From Epithemia pelagica (lineage: Eukaryota > Bacillariophyta > Bacillariophyceae > Surirellales > Surirellaceae): a stretch of 64,000 nt of DNA. Where the stretch lies: the NCBI GenBank assembly GCA_946965045.2, contig OX337239.1:2480001-2544000 (forward strand), written 5' to 3'. The notes below the pieces were generated by a model, which was not told the origin of the DNA, searched no databases, and worked only from the letters and a program-made list of their open reading frames with translations. This document shows, in pieces, positions 18,748-27,521 of this stretch. Numbering within the stretch: the stretch's first letter is position 1; every line of letters begins with the position of its first letter. Both the position numbers and the translations under genes were made by a program.

Positions 18748-20139
18748 ATGGCTCAACCTCCAGAAAGCGCACCGGTGAAAAGCAATCGGAGAGGATCCAT
18801 GCAGTCACTCAAGAGTAGCAGTGGACACGCATCCAGTCCTCGCCACAAAAATCGCCGCATGTCCACCAATTCCATGGACATGAACCGAGCTGGGGTACAA
18901 AAGGCCGATTTATTGAAAACGGTCTTGTCCAAGGACGAAAATCGTGCAACTAGCAGTCCCACCAAATCACGAAGTGGAGCATCCGTGGGTGCCGCCTCGA
19001 AAAAATCCTTGGACAAATCACCACGAAAAGGATCCTCTGCAACGCGTTCACGGGGAGGTTTGGAAAATAGAGACCCCTTGTCTCCCAAACGGAATGGAGC
19101 CTTGTCACCCAAAGCAAGCAAACCCAAAATCAAAGCTTCTTCTCCCATGAAACAAAAACGAAGGTTGTCCTCTTCTTCGGCTGCCACAGAAAATACTCTT
19201 CATACCACCAAAACGGCCAGTCCCAAAAAGAAGGGCAGCAAATCGCCCTTGTCAGGAAGCCGTCATGGAATCGATATGGCTGGAACGATCAAGTCATTGC
19301 CTCGAGATCGTGCCGCAGAACAACGAGGCTTTGTCGAAGAGGATGAATTGAATAATTCCATGCCGAGCCGAGGCTCGGATACGGATTTGAAGGATTCGGA
19401 TAGAGCCAAAATGTCCAAATGGCCCTCTTCAGGTGATTTGGGTGCCATGGTGCAACAACAAAAGGATCATGACAAGGGGAAACATAAAAACTTCAGTAAC
19501 AGCAGCAAGTGTAAATCACCCTCGTCCAGCAAATCCAAACGACGTGGTTCAACGACAAGTACGTCTTCCAAGTCTGGTGACAAACTCAAAAAGAATGGCA
19601 GTAGCCACAGCACCAAGACAAGCATTCCGAAAAAGAAAAAGTCGGAAGCACCCTTGTTTACCGTCGATGAGCTCAGTCCCATCAAGATGGAATCCCCTAA
19701 AGTCGCTGGCTCCGCCAATGATCGCTTTGAAGCTTCCTTTGGTGTCGCCCTCGCCTTTCCGACTTCGTTTCCACCAGCATCGCCCTCCAAAAGTCCTTGC
19801 AAGAAGAAGAAGAAGAGTTCCGCGTCATCCGTGGCCTCTGCACCCATGGAACGAGAAAAGGAAGACGTAGAAGAAGTACAGTTTCAAGATTTCTTCCCCA
19901 AGGCCGCAAGTGGTGGAGGCAGTCGTAGCCCCATTTTGAATGATGACGATGACTTGGGCAAGGGCAAAAAGAATCGGAACGGGAAAACCAGGTACAAGAG
20001 AGGAAAGGTGGGACCCAATCCTACCATCAAGTTGCGAAATATTTTCGGAAAGAAGAAAAACAAGGATTCCCATTTCTATCCAGACGACTCGGAAAACGAC
20101 GAAGGTCATTTGCTGGGGGGAAGCCATTCCTGGGATTGA
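18748..20139 (+). CDS. Ser/Lys-rich basic protein with many SPxK/R sites
   Basis: A 463-residue protein from ATG 18748; the frame is open 30 nt upstream but has no ATG there. The first 170 residues are packed with Ser-Pro-x-Lys/Arg type sites (SPTK, SPRK, SPKR, SPMK, SPKK), the consensus for cyclin-dependent kinases. Lys-rich blocks that could act as nuclear localisation signals recur throughout. The C-terminal 80 residues are mixed acidic/basic (EVQFQDFFPK, then KKNRNGKTRYKRGKV). No signal peptide, membrane segment or known domain. It is probably an intrinsically disordered nuclear or cytoskeletal protein regulated by phosphorylation. The Lys/Ser richness recalls silaffins, but there is no secretory signal. 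Confidence 0.65.
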   Translation: MAQPPESAPVKSNRRGSMQSLKSSSGHASSPRHKNRRMSTNSMDMNRAGVQKADLLKTVLSKDENRATSSPTKSRSGASVGAASKKSLDKSPRKGSSATRSRGGLENRDPLSPKRNGALSPKASKPKIKASSPMKQKRRLSSSSAATENTLHTTKTASPKKKGSKSPLSGSRHGIDMAGTIKSLPRDRAAEQRGFVEEDELNNSMPSRGSDTDLKDSDRAKMSKWPSSGDLGAMVQQQKDHDKGKHKNFSNSSKCKSPSSSKSKRRGSTTSTSSKSGDKLKKNGSSHSTKTSIPKKKKSEAPLFTVDELSPIKMESPKVAGSANDRFEASFGVALAFPTSFPPASPSKSPCKKKKKSSASSVASAPMEREKEDVEEVQFQDFFPKAASGGGSRSPILNDDDDLGKGKKNRNGKTRYKRGKVGPNPTIKLRNIFGKKKNKDSHFYPDDSENDEGHLLGGSHSWD

Positions 20140-21049
20140 AAAGCCAACGACACTATTGAAGAAGGAATCTGCTTCTCCTTTCACAACACTTCACCGATGC
20201 AGAAGCATTCAGTCTTCAAAAATCTCGAAAGGTCATGGGATCGTACACAATCTGGTCCAATTCCCTCCTCTCCGGTTTTCAACAGTAAAAACAAAGGGTT
20301 CAGAAAGGACGGCCAATCCTAATGAAGGTTCTCTAAGTGTGCGTGCGAGACTCATCTGCATTGCATCACTTATGCAATAGCCCTGGATTCCGTCAAACCT
20401 ATGCGACGTCGCTGCGACGATCATTGAGGACCATCGAAAAGATTTTCTCGTGATGGATATGAACGGAAAGTATTGTCTGCTCTCCCATATCCCGGTTAGA
20501 TAGGACGCCCTTCTCATTCTTCCATGGAAAGAAGGATGGGCAACAAGGTTTCAGGAAGCATTCATACCGTGAGCCCCAATTGCTACACCAAAAGCTCACG
20601 ACGATATTCCTCCTAGTTGAACCATAGCTAAATTCATCTTTATGGAAGTATAAAGTGTACGAATAAACGTCGCGTACATTTGCTAGTTTCAGTAGTTAGG
20701 TGCACCGGTGCCTTGTCATTTCCTCTAGAGACCATAGGAATAAAACGAAACAAAGCGAAACAGAAAACATTACGCCGCATGGGCCGGTGTTTTGATGTGT
20801 GTTGATCAACTGTGAATACACGCTGTCTGCATAAACAACCATGCAATATAGTTCGCGTAGAATAGTAACAGGAACATGACAAATTGCGATCGAACCTCAA
20901 TCGATGTGAACGACGTTTTCCAGCGTTCATTGAAGAAATGTAGTGATGGATCCAGTTCTTGTGTTTTGTCACGCGACAAACGACTACTAGGCACCCGCAC
21001 GGATGTCCGATGGCAATCGTTGTTGAGCGATAGACAAGTCTTTGGATAC
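20140..21049. other. Gap; right part belongs to the duplicated block
   Basis: Bases 20140-20675 show no supported gene. From about 20676 the sequence matches the region starting at about 22552, downstream of the second methyltransferase copy. This is therefore duplicated 3' flanking DNA rather than coding sequence. Confidence 0.5.
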
Positions 21050-22187
21050 TTAGTCCAGGGCCTTGCATTCGGGGGCATCCAGTCTTCGCATGACCACATT
21101 GTATCGATTATCGTACCAGACGTAGGGGTCATCCAACAGGATTTCAATCGAATCGACGTCAACGTCCCAGCCATATTTGTCAACAGCCCCTTCCCACCAT
21201 TCAGGATCGACGCCGCCCCATTCGGAATCCTCGCTACAAGCAGGCCATCCAACATCCTCTGTCAAATTTCCCGTCAACAGAATGAGAACGAACATGAGCG
21301 CAAGCATAAATTTACCGGGACAACTAGGTCATGCTTGATTCATCGCACGTACCAATGACAATGTACTTTCCAGGCTTCACAATCCGAAGAAGTTCGGAAA
21401 CCCATTTCGCAAACCAATCTTCTTGAAGCTCTTGCATTCGACGTGCAATCTCTTTCACTTCTGGGTCCCGTGATTCACAAATCTCTTCTATCATGTCCTC
21501 CTTTTCCGGGTCCACTAAGGGATCAATGAATCCAGTGTAGGCTAGATCGAACGCATTGGATGGAACAAAGCTGAGATTGGTAGAATCTCCTTGACATAAC
21601 GAGCCCTTGTTGAACCATGGACCTTTCTCTTGCTCCATGATGCGATGAGCTACATGAACGGATTCCGACAAATAGTCGTTCCCATGAACTGTCAAATTGG
21701 TAATGTCGCAGCAGTCTCGTAAAATCTCCAAAGTCATGAACAAGTTCAATCCCTGCCCACATGCACTTTCGTAAATGTGGTCACCACTTTCAAGTATATC
21801 TCCGAACACAGCTTCCTTAAACCTATAGGTTTTTCTTTTCATTTGCGTATACGAGTCCGCGCGCTGATCATATCCGCGTTCACGAAAGTTCTCTGTGTCC
21901 TCAAGATTTTCTTGGCCCATTTCCTTGTAGGTCGTCCAATAATCATCAAAGTCATTCTCTGCCTTCACACCAGAGGCATTTGGACAAGTAAACAACGGAG
22001 ACGCCAATATCGAGGGCGCGTTACAACTGTCCATACGGATATCTTCTTCGGAAAGGCTGCCATCTTGTCCATGTTGTTGTGACAGCTCGACCGTCGTCGA
22101 CTGAACCACCTGAATCAATGCCCAACACAAAACGATCCAGTAGAATCGATGGTCTCGACTGAGCGAGTTTACTTGCGGTGATCTCAT
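21050..22187 (-). CDS. Secreted SAM-dependent methyltransferase-like protein, copy A
   Basis: Two exons on the minus strand: 22187-21353 and 21258-21050, with a 94-nt GT-AG intron (donor GGTACGT, acceptor GACAG). The join gives 347 residues and reads straight through VI-E-DVGW. Without splicing the frame stops after 'CDESSMT'. A signal peptide or anchor lies at about residues 14-32. Motif I is YESACGQGLNL near residue 140, followed by VHGNDYLSESVHVAHRI. This is the nucleotide-binding half of a Rossmann methyltransferase. The post-core part has VKPGKYIVI and, after the intron, the segment EWWEGAVDKYGW. The substrate is unknown; the leader points to the ER or outside. Its near-identical paralogue lies at 22938-24103. 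Confidence 0.8.
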
Positions 22188-22937
22188 TGTTAAGAGCTTA
22201 TCTTCTTTATATGTAACACCGAAACGGTTCAGAGTTCGACTGACCTGAGTTCAACGAACGGAGAAGCCGGCAGGCCATAGCCCAAATATCCGGTTAGCGA
22301 GTAGCTATGCCATCTAGCTACTCGCTACACTCAGAAGTGGCACCAATTGGTTTTGGTACTCCTAGGCAGCAATCTCTCGGTAGCTAGGATTGAGTAGGTC
22401 TGTTCCCATTCATCTCTTATGTTCCAATATATTGGAATGCGTTTAGTATAATCAATGTCGACTCCAGCTTGGTTGCCATAATAGCATCGTCGACTTGGAA
22501 ATTGGTTCTGGGTCTTGGATTCAGTCTTGGATGATAGCGCATAAACGTAGCGTACATTAGCTACCTAGTTTGAGTAGTCAGGCTTGTCATTTCGTCTAGA
22601 GACCATAGGAATAAAACGAAACAAAGCGAAACAGAAAAGATTACGCCGCATGGGCCAGACTGTTAATGTGTTCATCAAATGTGAATAAACACTGTCAGCT
22701 GAAATCACCGCAGCGTCTACAAGACAACCATGCCAAAATATTTCGCGTAGAATAGTAACAGGAACATGACAAATTGCAATCGAACCTCAATCGATGTGAA
22801 CGATATTTTTTACCGTTTGTTGAAGAAATGTGGTGATGGATCCAGTTATTGTGTCTCTCATGCAACAAACGACTACTAGGCACCCACACGGATTCTGATG
22901 GCAATCTTTGTTGAGCGATAGACAAGTCTTTGGACAC
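22188..22937. other. Spacer and 3' flank between the two methyltransferase copies
   Basis: About 350 bp of non-duplicated spacer (22200-22551), then duplicated 3' flank. The spacer holds a TACTCCTA word (22357-22364) and a perfect stem-loop at 22295-22327. It must also contain the promoter of copy A. No gene is seen. Confidence 0.45.
22295..22327. repeat. Perfect 13-bp stem-loop upstream of methyltransferase copy A
   Basis: TAGCGAGTAGCTA (22295-22307) and its exact reverse complement (22315-22327) flank a 7-nt loop. The hairpin lies about 110 bp upstream of the ATG of copy A, in DNA not shared with copy B. It could be a protein-binding palindrome or a recombination scar. Confidence 0.6.
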
Positions 22938-24103
22938 TTAGTCCAGGGCCTTGCATTCGGGGCCGTCCAGTCGTCTCATGACCACATTGTATCGATTATC
23001 GTACCAGACGTAGGGGTCATCCAACAGGATTTCAATCGAATCGACGTCAACGTCCCAGCCATATTTGTCAACAGCCCCTTCCCACCATTCAGGATCGACG
23101 CCGCCCCACTCGGAATCCTCGCTACAGGCAGCCCATCCAACATCCTCTGTCAAATTTCCCGTCAACAGAATGAGAACGAACATGAGCGCAAGCACAAATT
23201 ACTGAGACAACTAGGTCATGCTCGATCATCGCACGTACCAATGACAATGTACTTTCCAGGCTTCACAATCCGAAGAAGTTCGGAAACCCATTTCGCAAAC
23301 CAATCTTCTTGAAGCTCCTGCATTCGACGTGCAATCTCTTTCACTTTTGGGTCCCGTGATTCGCAAATCTCTTCTATCATTTCCTCCTTTTCGCGCATCG
23401 AAGCATCAGGAACGTCCATGAGATTGAGTGGGTCCAGTAAGGGATCAATGAAGCCAGTGTAGGCTAGATCGAACGCATTGGATGGAACAAAGCTGAGATT
23501 GGTAGAATCTCCTTGACATAACGAGCCCTTGTTGAACCATGGACCTTTCTCTTGATCCATGATGCGATGAGCTACATGAACGGATTCAGACAAATAGTCG
23601 TTCCCATGAACTGTCAAATTGGTAATGTCGCAGCAGTCTTGTAAAATCTCCAAAGTCATGAACAAATTCAGTCCCTGTCCACATGCACTTTCGTAAATGT
23701 GGTCACCACTTTCAAGTACATCTCCGAACACAGCTTCCTTGAACCTATAGGCCATCTTTTTCATTTTTGTATATGAGTGCGCGCGATAGTCATATCCGCG
23801 TTCACGAAAGTTCTCTGTGTCCTCAAGATTTTCTTGGCCCATTTCCTTGTAGGTCGTCCAATAATCATCAAAGTCATTCTCTGCCGTCACACCAGAGGCA
23901 TTTGGACAAGCAAACAACGGAGACGCGAATATAGAGGACAAGTTGCAACTGTTCACATCGTCTTTGAAAAGGCTGCCATCTTGTCCATGTTGTTGTGACA
24001 GCTCGACAGTCGTCGATTGAACCACCTGAATCAATATCCAACACAAAACGATCCAGTGGAATCGACGGTCTCGATTGAGCCAGTTAACTTGCGGTGATCT
24101 CAT
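22938..24103 (-). CDS. Secreted SAM-dependent methyltransferase-like protein, copy B
   Basis: Two exons: 24103-23239 and 23146-22938, with a 92-nt GT-AG intron at the same place as in copy A. The product is 357 residues. It shares the N-terminal hydrophobic leader, motif I (YESACGQGLNL) and the C-terminal tryptophan-rich segment. Relative to copy A it has 12 extra residues around residue 225 (LNLMDVPDAS and neighbours) and two fewer near residue 50. Of the two, copy B more likely keeps the ancestral length, but this is a guess. Frame and splice sites are intact. If unspliced, the frame would end shortly after the intron start. Confidence 0.8.
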
Positions 24104-24656
24104 TGTTTAGAAGATCTTTTCTTGTGTGTAACACCGATGCCTGCTGGAAACATACGGTTCAGAGGTGTCTATCGTAGGTTTACCATCCTCCGATCTGGAT
24201 ATCGAGAGGCGAGACGAGAAAAGAAAAAATGACAAAACATGACCGTTGAGATTTGGTATCTGCGACTGACCGTTGTCCATCTACCTTATCTATGTGGACT
24301 AGAAAGCCCAAGTATACTCTATGGTACTCCTAGTAGGGGGGTGTAGGTGTAGGAGGATGATAGGAGCGAGGATAATAGTGCCATCCCAGAAAGACGACAA
24401 TTGAATAGACAACTTGAGAGTAACCGAAAGATCGTGCAGGAATGCACGAAAGCAAAAGTTGGGAGCAGGTTTGACTTGTCCCATCTCCTATACGACATGC
24501 TCGTTGGCAAAAAATGGCTTATGTATCATGTATAGGAGTTATTTGTCGTTCGTCCACTTGAATCTCCCTCTAAAGACCAAATACGTCATGCGACGAACAT
24601 AAATCTTTGACGATAGGGGGAACATATTTGAGCGGTGTAGCAGTAGTTGTCGTTGT
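24104..24656. other. Intergenic gap
   Basis: 553 bp holding the promoter of methyltransferase copy B and the 3' end of the minus-strand metalloprotease gene. A TACTCCTA word lies at 24325-24332 beside a G-run. No gene is supported. Confidence 0.4.
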
Positions 24657-26375
24657 TTATGATGGCGTTTTGCCCCATCCCAACGCCGCAAAGATTCGAC
24701 TGGACATGGTGGCGCATAAATCATCTTGATACTTGGTGTAGTTCTCTCCTTCTTCTGCTCGTTGTTTCAATTGTTCGTACCGTTCCATGGTTGGTGGATG
24801 GGTATCCAAGAGTTGAAGGGGCAAGGCTTTGCCGCTGTCCTTACTCGAAGGATGCACTCGAATGACAGCATCTCCACCATTGGGTGACATGGCCACTTTG
24901 GCCTCGTGCATCTTGTACATGACCTCCGACCCCTTTACAGTATTGTAACAAGCTTTGGCCGTAATGGTCAAACCCAACTCATCGGCAGCGCGTTCATTTT
25001 CCCGCGAGTGTGCCGCTGACAAGGCCGATCGCATTGTGGCTAATCCGCCCACAACCAACAAGGACAAGAATCCGGATGTGGGATCCAGGCTCAATAGCAA
25101 CACTTCAACGGTCCGCAACAAAGTTTCCACTTGATTGGTTTGACTCACATGGCCCAGAATTAAATGCGAAATTTCGTGTCCCAAAATCAAGGCCAATTCA
25201 TCGGGTGTGGTGGCAATGTCCAACATGGCGGTCGTAATAAAGAACCTCTGTGGTAAGACCTCGGAAACAAAAGCGTTTGGTTCCTTTGACTGGACAAAGA
25301 CGTATTGCCATGGAACTTGGACCAACTTGGCCCGTCGAAATTGGAAAGGTGACTTTTGTTGAAGCTTGGCTTGTAAACTCGTTTTGGCCGGTGCCGACGA
25401 TGTCGACTGTTCCACAGCATCCGAAGCCAAATTCAAGGCATCTAATACTACACTGGAACTATTGACTTCACCGTACAATCTCAGTGCGGCATGGTACCAA
25501 AATTGCACTTGAGTATCTTGGTTAATGCGTTGGTCCCTCTTTTCCGGGTCCACGTTCGGTGGCAATTTCTCCAGAACCTTTTGAATTGCCTGTTCCAATT
25601 CTTGTTTGACATGAGTCCGTGCGGACGAAACAATGCGATGTCCCACCGCCGCCACTTGATGGTTGCGATGCGGGTTCAAAAAGGAAATGTCCTGTTCCGA
25701 TAAGATATCCACTTGATCCTCCAAACTTACTACACCGTGACCAGCCAGCATGGCCCTCAAAATTTGTTGCTGCAAAGCTTGCGGATGCTTGGAACATTCA
25801 ATGATACCTTGTTGATATCCCAAACCAAAGACTGAAAATACCAGAACAGGAATCCGCAAAGTTCGGACCCACCACGCCAAGCGATGAAAAAAGTTCCATC
25901 CTCCGCTGTTGTTGCTGGTGGCGGCAGCGGCATTGGCAGTTGAGCTCGTGCTGGCGCTTTCCGTAGAAGCTGGAGAACTAGACCAACGACAAAGTACCTT
26001 GTTACGATTCAACAGATCGGAAGTCTTTCTGTTGGACTTGTTGTTCGGTGTCCAAAACACTCCCTGTCGTCCACAAACAGTCCTCGAGGAAGCGAACAAG
26101 GTTTCCCTTGTCGAATATGTCCTCCTAATCGCAAAAATCGTGTTGTTGGCACAACGCCTCTGAAGCTGCGTCAAGTGGGAAGTACCAACATTGCTTCCAT
26201 GAAACAAATGAGCCGCACCAATCCGAGCATTCGGACTCATCATACAAGAGCGCATTGTATGGCTGCTATTCCAACAACACAGGGAATGAGATCCAAGCAA
26301 TGGCTGTCGAAGAAAGGACATCTCAGTAGCGGCTGTACCAAGAAAAGATATTCTTGTTGGATTAGAGTTCATCAT
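24657..26375 (-). CDS. OMA1: Mitochondrial M48 metalloprotease, OMA1-type
   Basis: A 572-residue protein from ATG 26375; the upstream part of the frame lacks ATG. The N-terminal 60 residues are rich in Ser, Arg and hydrophobic residues with few acids, as in mitochondrial presequences. One membrane segment lies at about 175-195, before the catalytic domain. The M48 zinc site is HEISHLILGH near residue 400. The third-ligand motif ENERAADELG is near residue 457, and a hydrophobic stretch lies between them. Order and spacing fit OMA1/YfgC-like proteases, inner-membrane enzymes that cleave OPA1-type dynamins and other proteins under stress. Intronless. The symbol is by family; orthology was not tested. 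Confidence 0.85.
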   Translation of the reverse strand: MMNSNPTRISFLGTAATEMSFLRQPLLGSHSLCCWNSSHTMRSCMMSPNARIGAAHLFHGSNVGTSHLTQLQRRCANNTIFAIRRTYSTRETLFASSRTVCGRQGVFWTPNNKSNRKTSDLLNRNKVLCRWSSSPASTESASTSSTANAAAATSNNSGGWNFFHRLAWWVRTLRIPVLVFSVFGLGYQQGIIECSKHPQALQQQILRAMLAGHGVVSLEDQVDILSEQDISFLNPHRNHQVAAVGHRIVSSARTHVKQELEQAIQKVLEKLPPNVDPEKRDQRINQDTQVQFWYHAALRLYGEVNSSSVVLDALNLASDAVEQSTSSAPAKTSLQAKLQQKSPFQFRRAKLVQVPWQYVFVQSKEPNAFVSEVLPQRFFITTAMLDIATTPDELALILGHEISHLILGHVSQTNQVETLLRTVEVLLLSLDPTSGFLSLLVVGGLATMRSALSAAHSRENERAADELGLTITAKACYNTVKGSEVMYKMHEAKVAMSPNGGDAVIRVHPSSKDSGKALPLQLLDTHPPTMERYEQLKQRAEEGENYTKYQDDLCATMSSRIFAALGWGKTPS

Positions 26376-26743
26376 GGTGGGAGAATGCACATCCGACGCA
26401 CGTCTCGGGGTTCTCGGTGTCGTATGTCATTGAGACGCTTTTGGATCGCGAAGCGATGGAGGCGTGGCTATGCGACTGGATCCACTGTGGGGTTCCTCTA
26501 GCCAAAAGCCGCTCACGGTCAGTCAGTTCGACAATGATAATCAAAGAAACCATTCCGAGAGAAGCGACTTTAGAGCCATATCATGTTCAGTTAGATTGCT
26601 CCACGCCTGTCGCTTAAGCTTGGTTTAGCTTGCATGATTGCTTCGGTTCCCTGTTCTCCAATCAGAATGTGTTGCTCTCCAGATTCCAATTTACGATCCA
26701 GCAGTTCTTGGCCTGATGCAAGGATGAAATCACTCGTCTGTGA

Positions 26744-27006
26744 GGTGCGTTCTTATGGGAGCGTGATATATCATTTTATCACGCCCTCCATGTCACCGTT
26801 CTGTGCGTGATAAGATTTGGTTCTTATCGGGATGATAGGATATCATCATATCATAGGCCCCCAAGCCATGATAAGGATGAATATCATGCGCAGAATTTTG
26901 ACGCATGATATTCATCCTTATCATTTTATCATGCACCCACGTGCGACCACGGGCGGGGCGGAAAATCGTGATAAAATGATATATCACGCTCCCATAAGAA
27001 CGCACC
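26744..27006. mobile_element. 263-bp MITE with 40-bp perfect TIRs, PIF/Harbinger-like
   Basis: The ends are perfect 40-bp inverted repeats starting GGTGCGTTCTTATGGGAGCG (26744-26783 and 26967-27006). TGA lies on both sides (26741-26743 and 27007-27009), fitting a 3-bp target-site duplication. Inside is a second perfect hairpin with 23-bp arms (26868-26890 and 26902-26924) and an 11-nt loop. No transposase frame fits in the element. TNA-type 3-bp duplications and TIRs starting GG are typical of PIF/Harbinger MITEs. Perfect TIRs suggest a recent insertion. Confidence 0.8.
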
Positions 27007-27060
27007 TGAGGAATAACGAACATCATCGGGCTTGGACGATTGACCACGGAAAATCTGAAC

Positions 27061-27101
27061 TACTCCTACTCCTAGAGAAGAGAAAATGTCATCTACTCCT
27101 A
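27061..27101 (+). repeat. Cluster of three TACTCCTA words
   Basis: Copies at 27061-27068, 27067-27074 (overlapping) and 27094-27101, just right of the MITE and about 430 bp upstream of the ATG at 27522. The same octamer recurs between many genes in this window. Confidence 0.6.
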
Positions 27102-27521
27102 GAGCATTCCTACCCATTCCTATTGGCTACCAACCCTATCGAAACTTAGATTTACAGGTGAATTACCCCAATATGGACTCAGGACGGAGAGACAGTCCGA
27201 AGACTGTCATCACATGTTCCATATCTCTCGTTCCGTACGACGGACGAGCCAATCAGGTGACAATGACAGGCCAAGCGTGTGGTTGGCAGCAAGTTCGGCC
27301 GTCTCTCGCGTAGAATTGCTACTGGCATCTACGAGGATGAGTTCCTTCGAAATGTGGCACACGGTCCAAACAAGACGCGCGGGTTCTTGGAAGCAAAAAG
27401 CAAAACTGTCTCGCTCTCTTTACCGCGTTGCCGCTGCAGAGCAATTGTCGGAACGAAGATTCCACTTCGGGTTGCTCACACCTTGTGCATTGCCATATCT
27501 ACATTCCATAACCCAACCCGA

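Larger units (their letters stand above)
20676..24115. repeat. Tandem segmental duplication, two copies of a gene block
   Basis: Copy 1 (about 20676-22200) and copy 2 (about 22552-24115) are in the same orientation. They match across the 3' flank, exon 2, intron, exon 1 and a few bases past the ATG. The offset is 1,888 bp at the stop codons. Most stretches differ only by single bases and small in-frame indels in exon 1. A 350-bp unrelated spacer separates them. Coding frames, splice sites and stops are intact in both, so both copies may be active. Confidence 0.85.
26376..27521. promoter_or_regulatory. Divergent intergenic region containing a MITE
   Basis: About 1.15 kb between the divergent metalloprotease and SQ-rich protein genes. 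It contains the 263-bp inverted-repeat element at 26744-27006 and three TACTCCTA words at 27061-27101. The rest shows no gene. The SQ-rich protein frame is open from 27279 but has no ATG before 27522. Confidence 0.45.

Noticed and set aside
18748-20139. Silaffin-like protein
   Set aside because: Lys/Ser-rich as silaffins are, but it lacks a signal peptide; SPxK/R sites and nuclear-type basic blocks fit a nuclear protein better.
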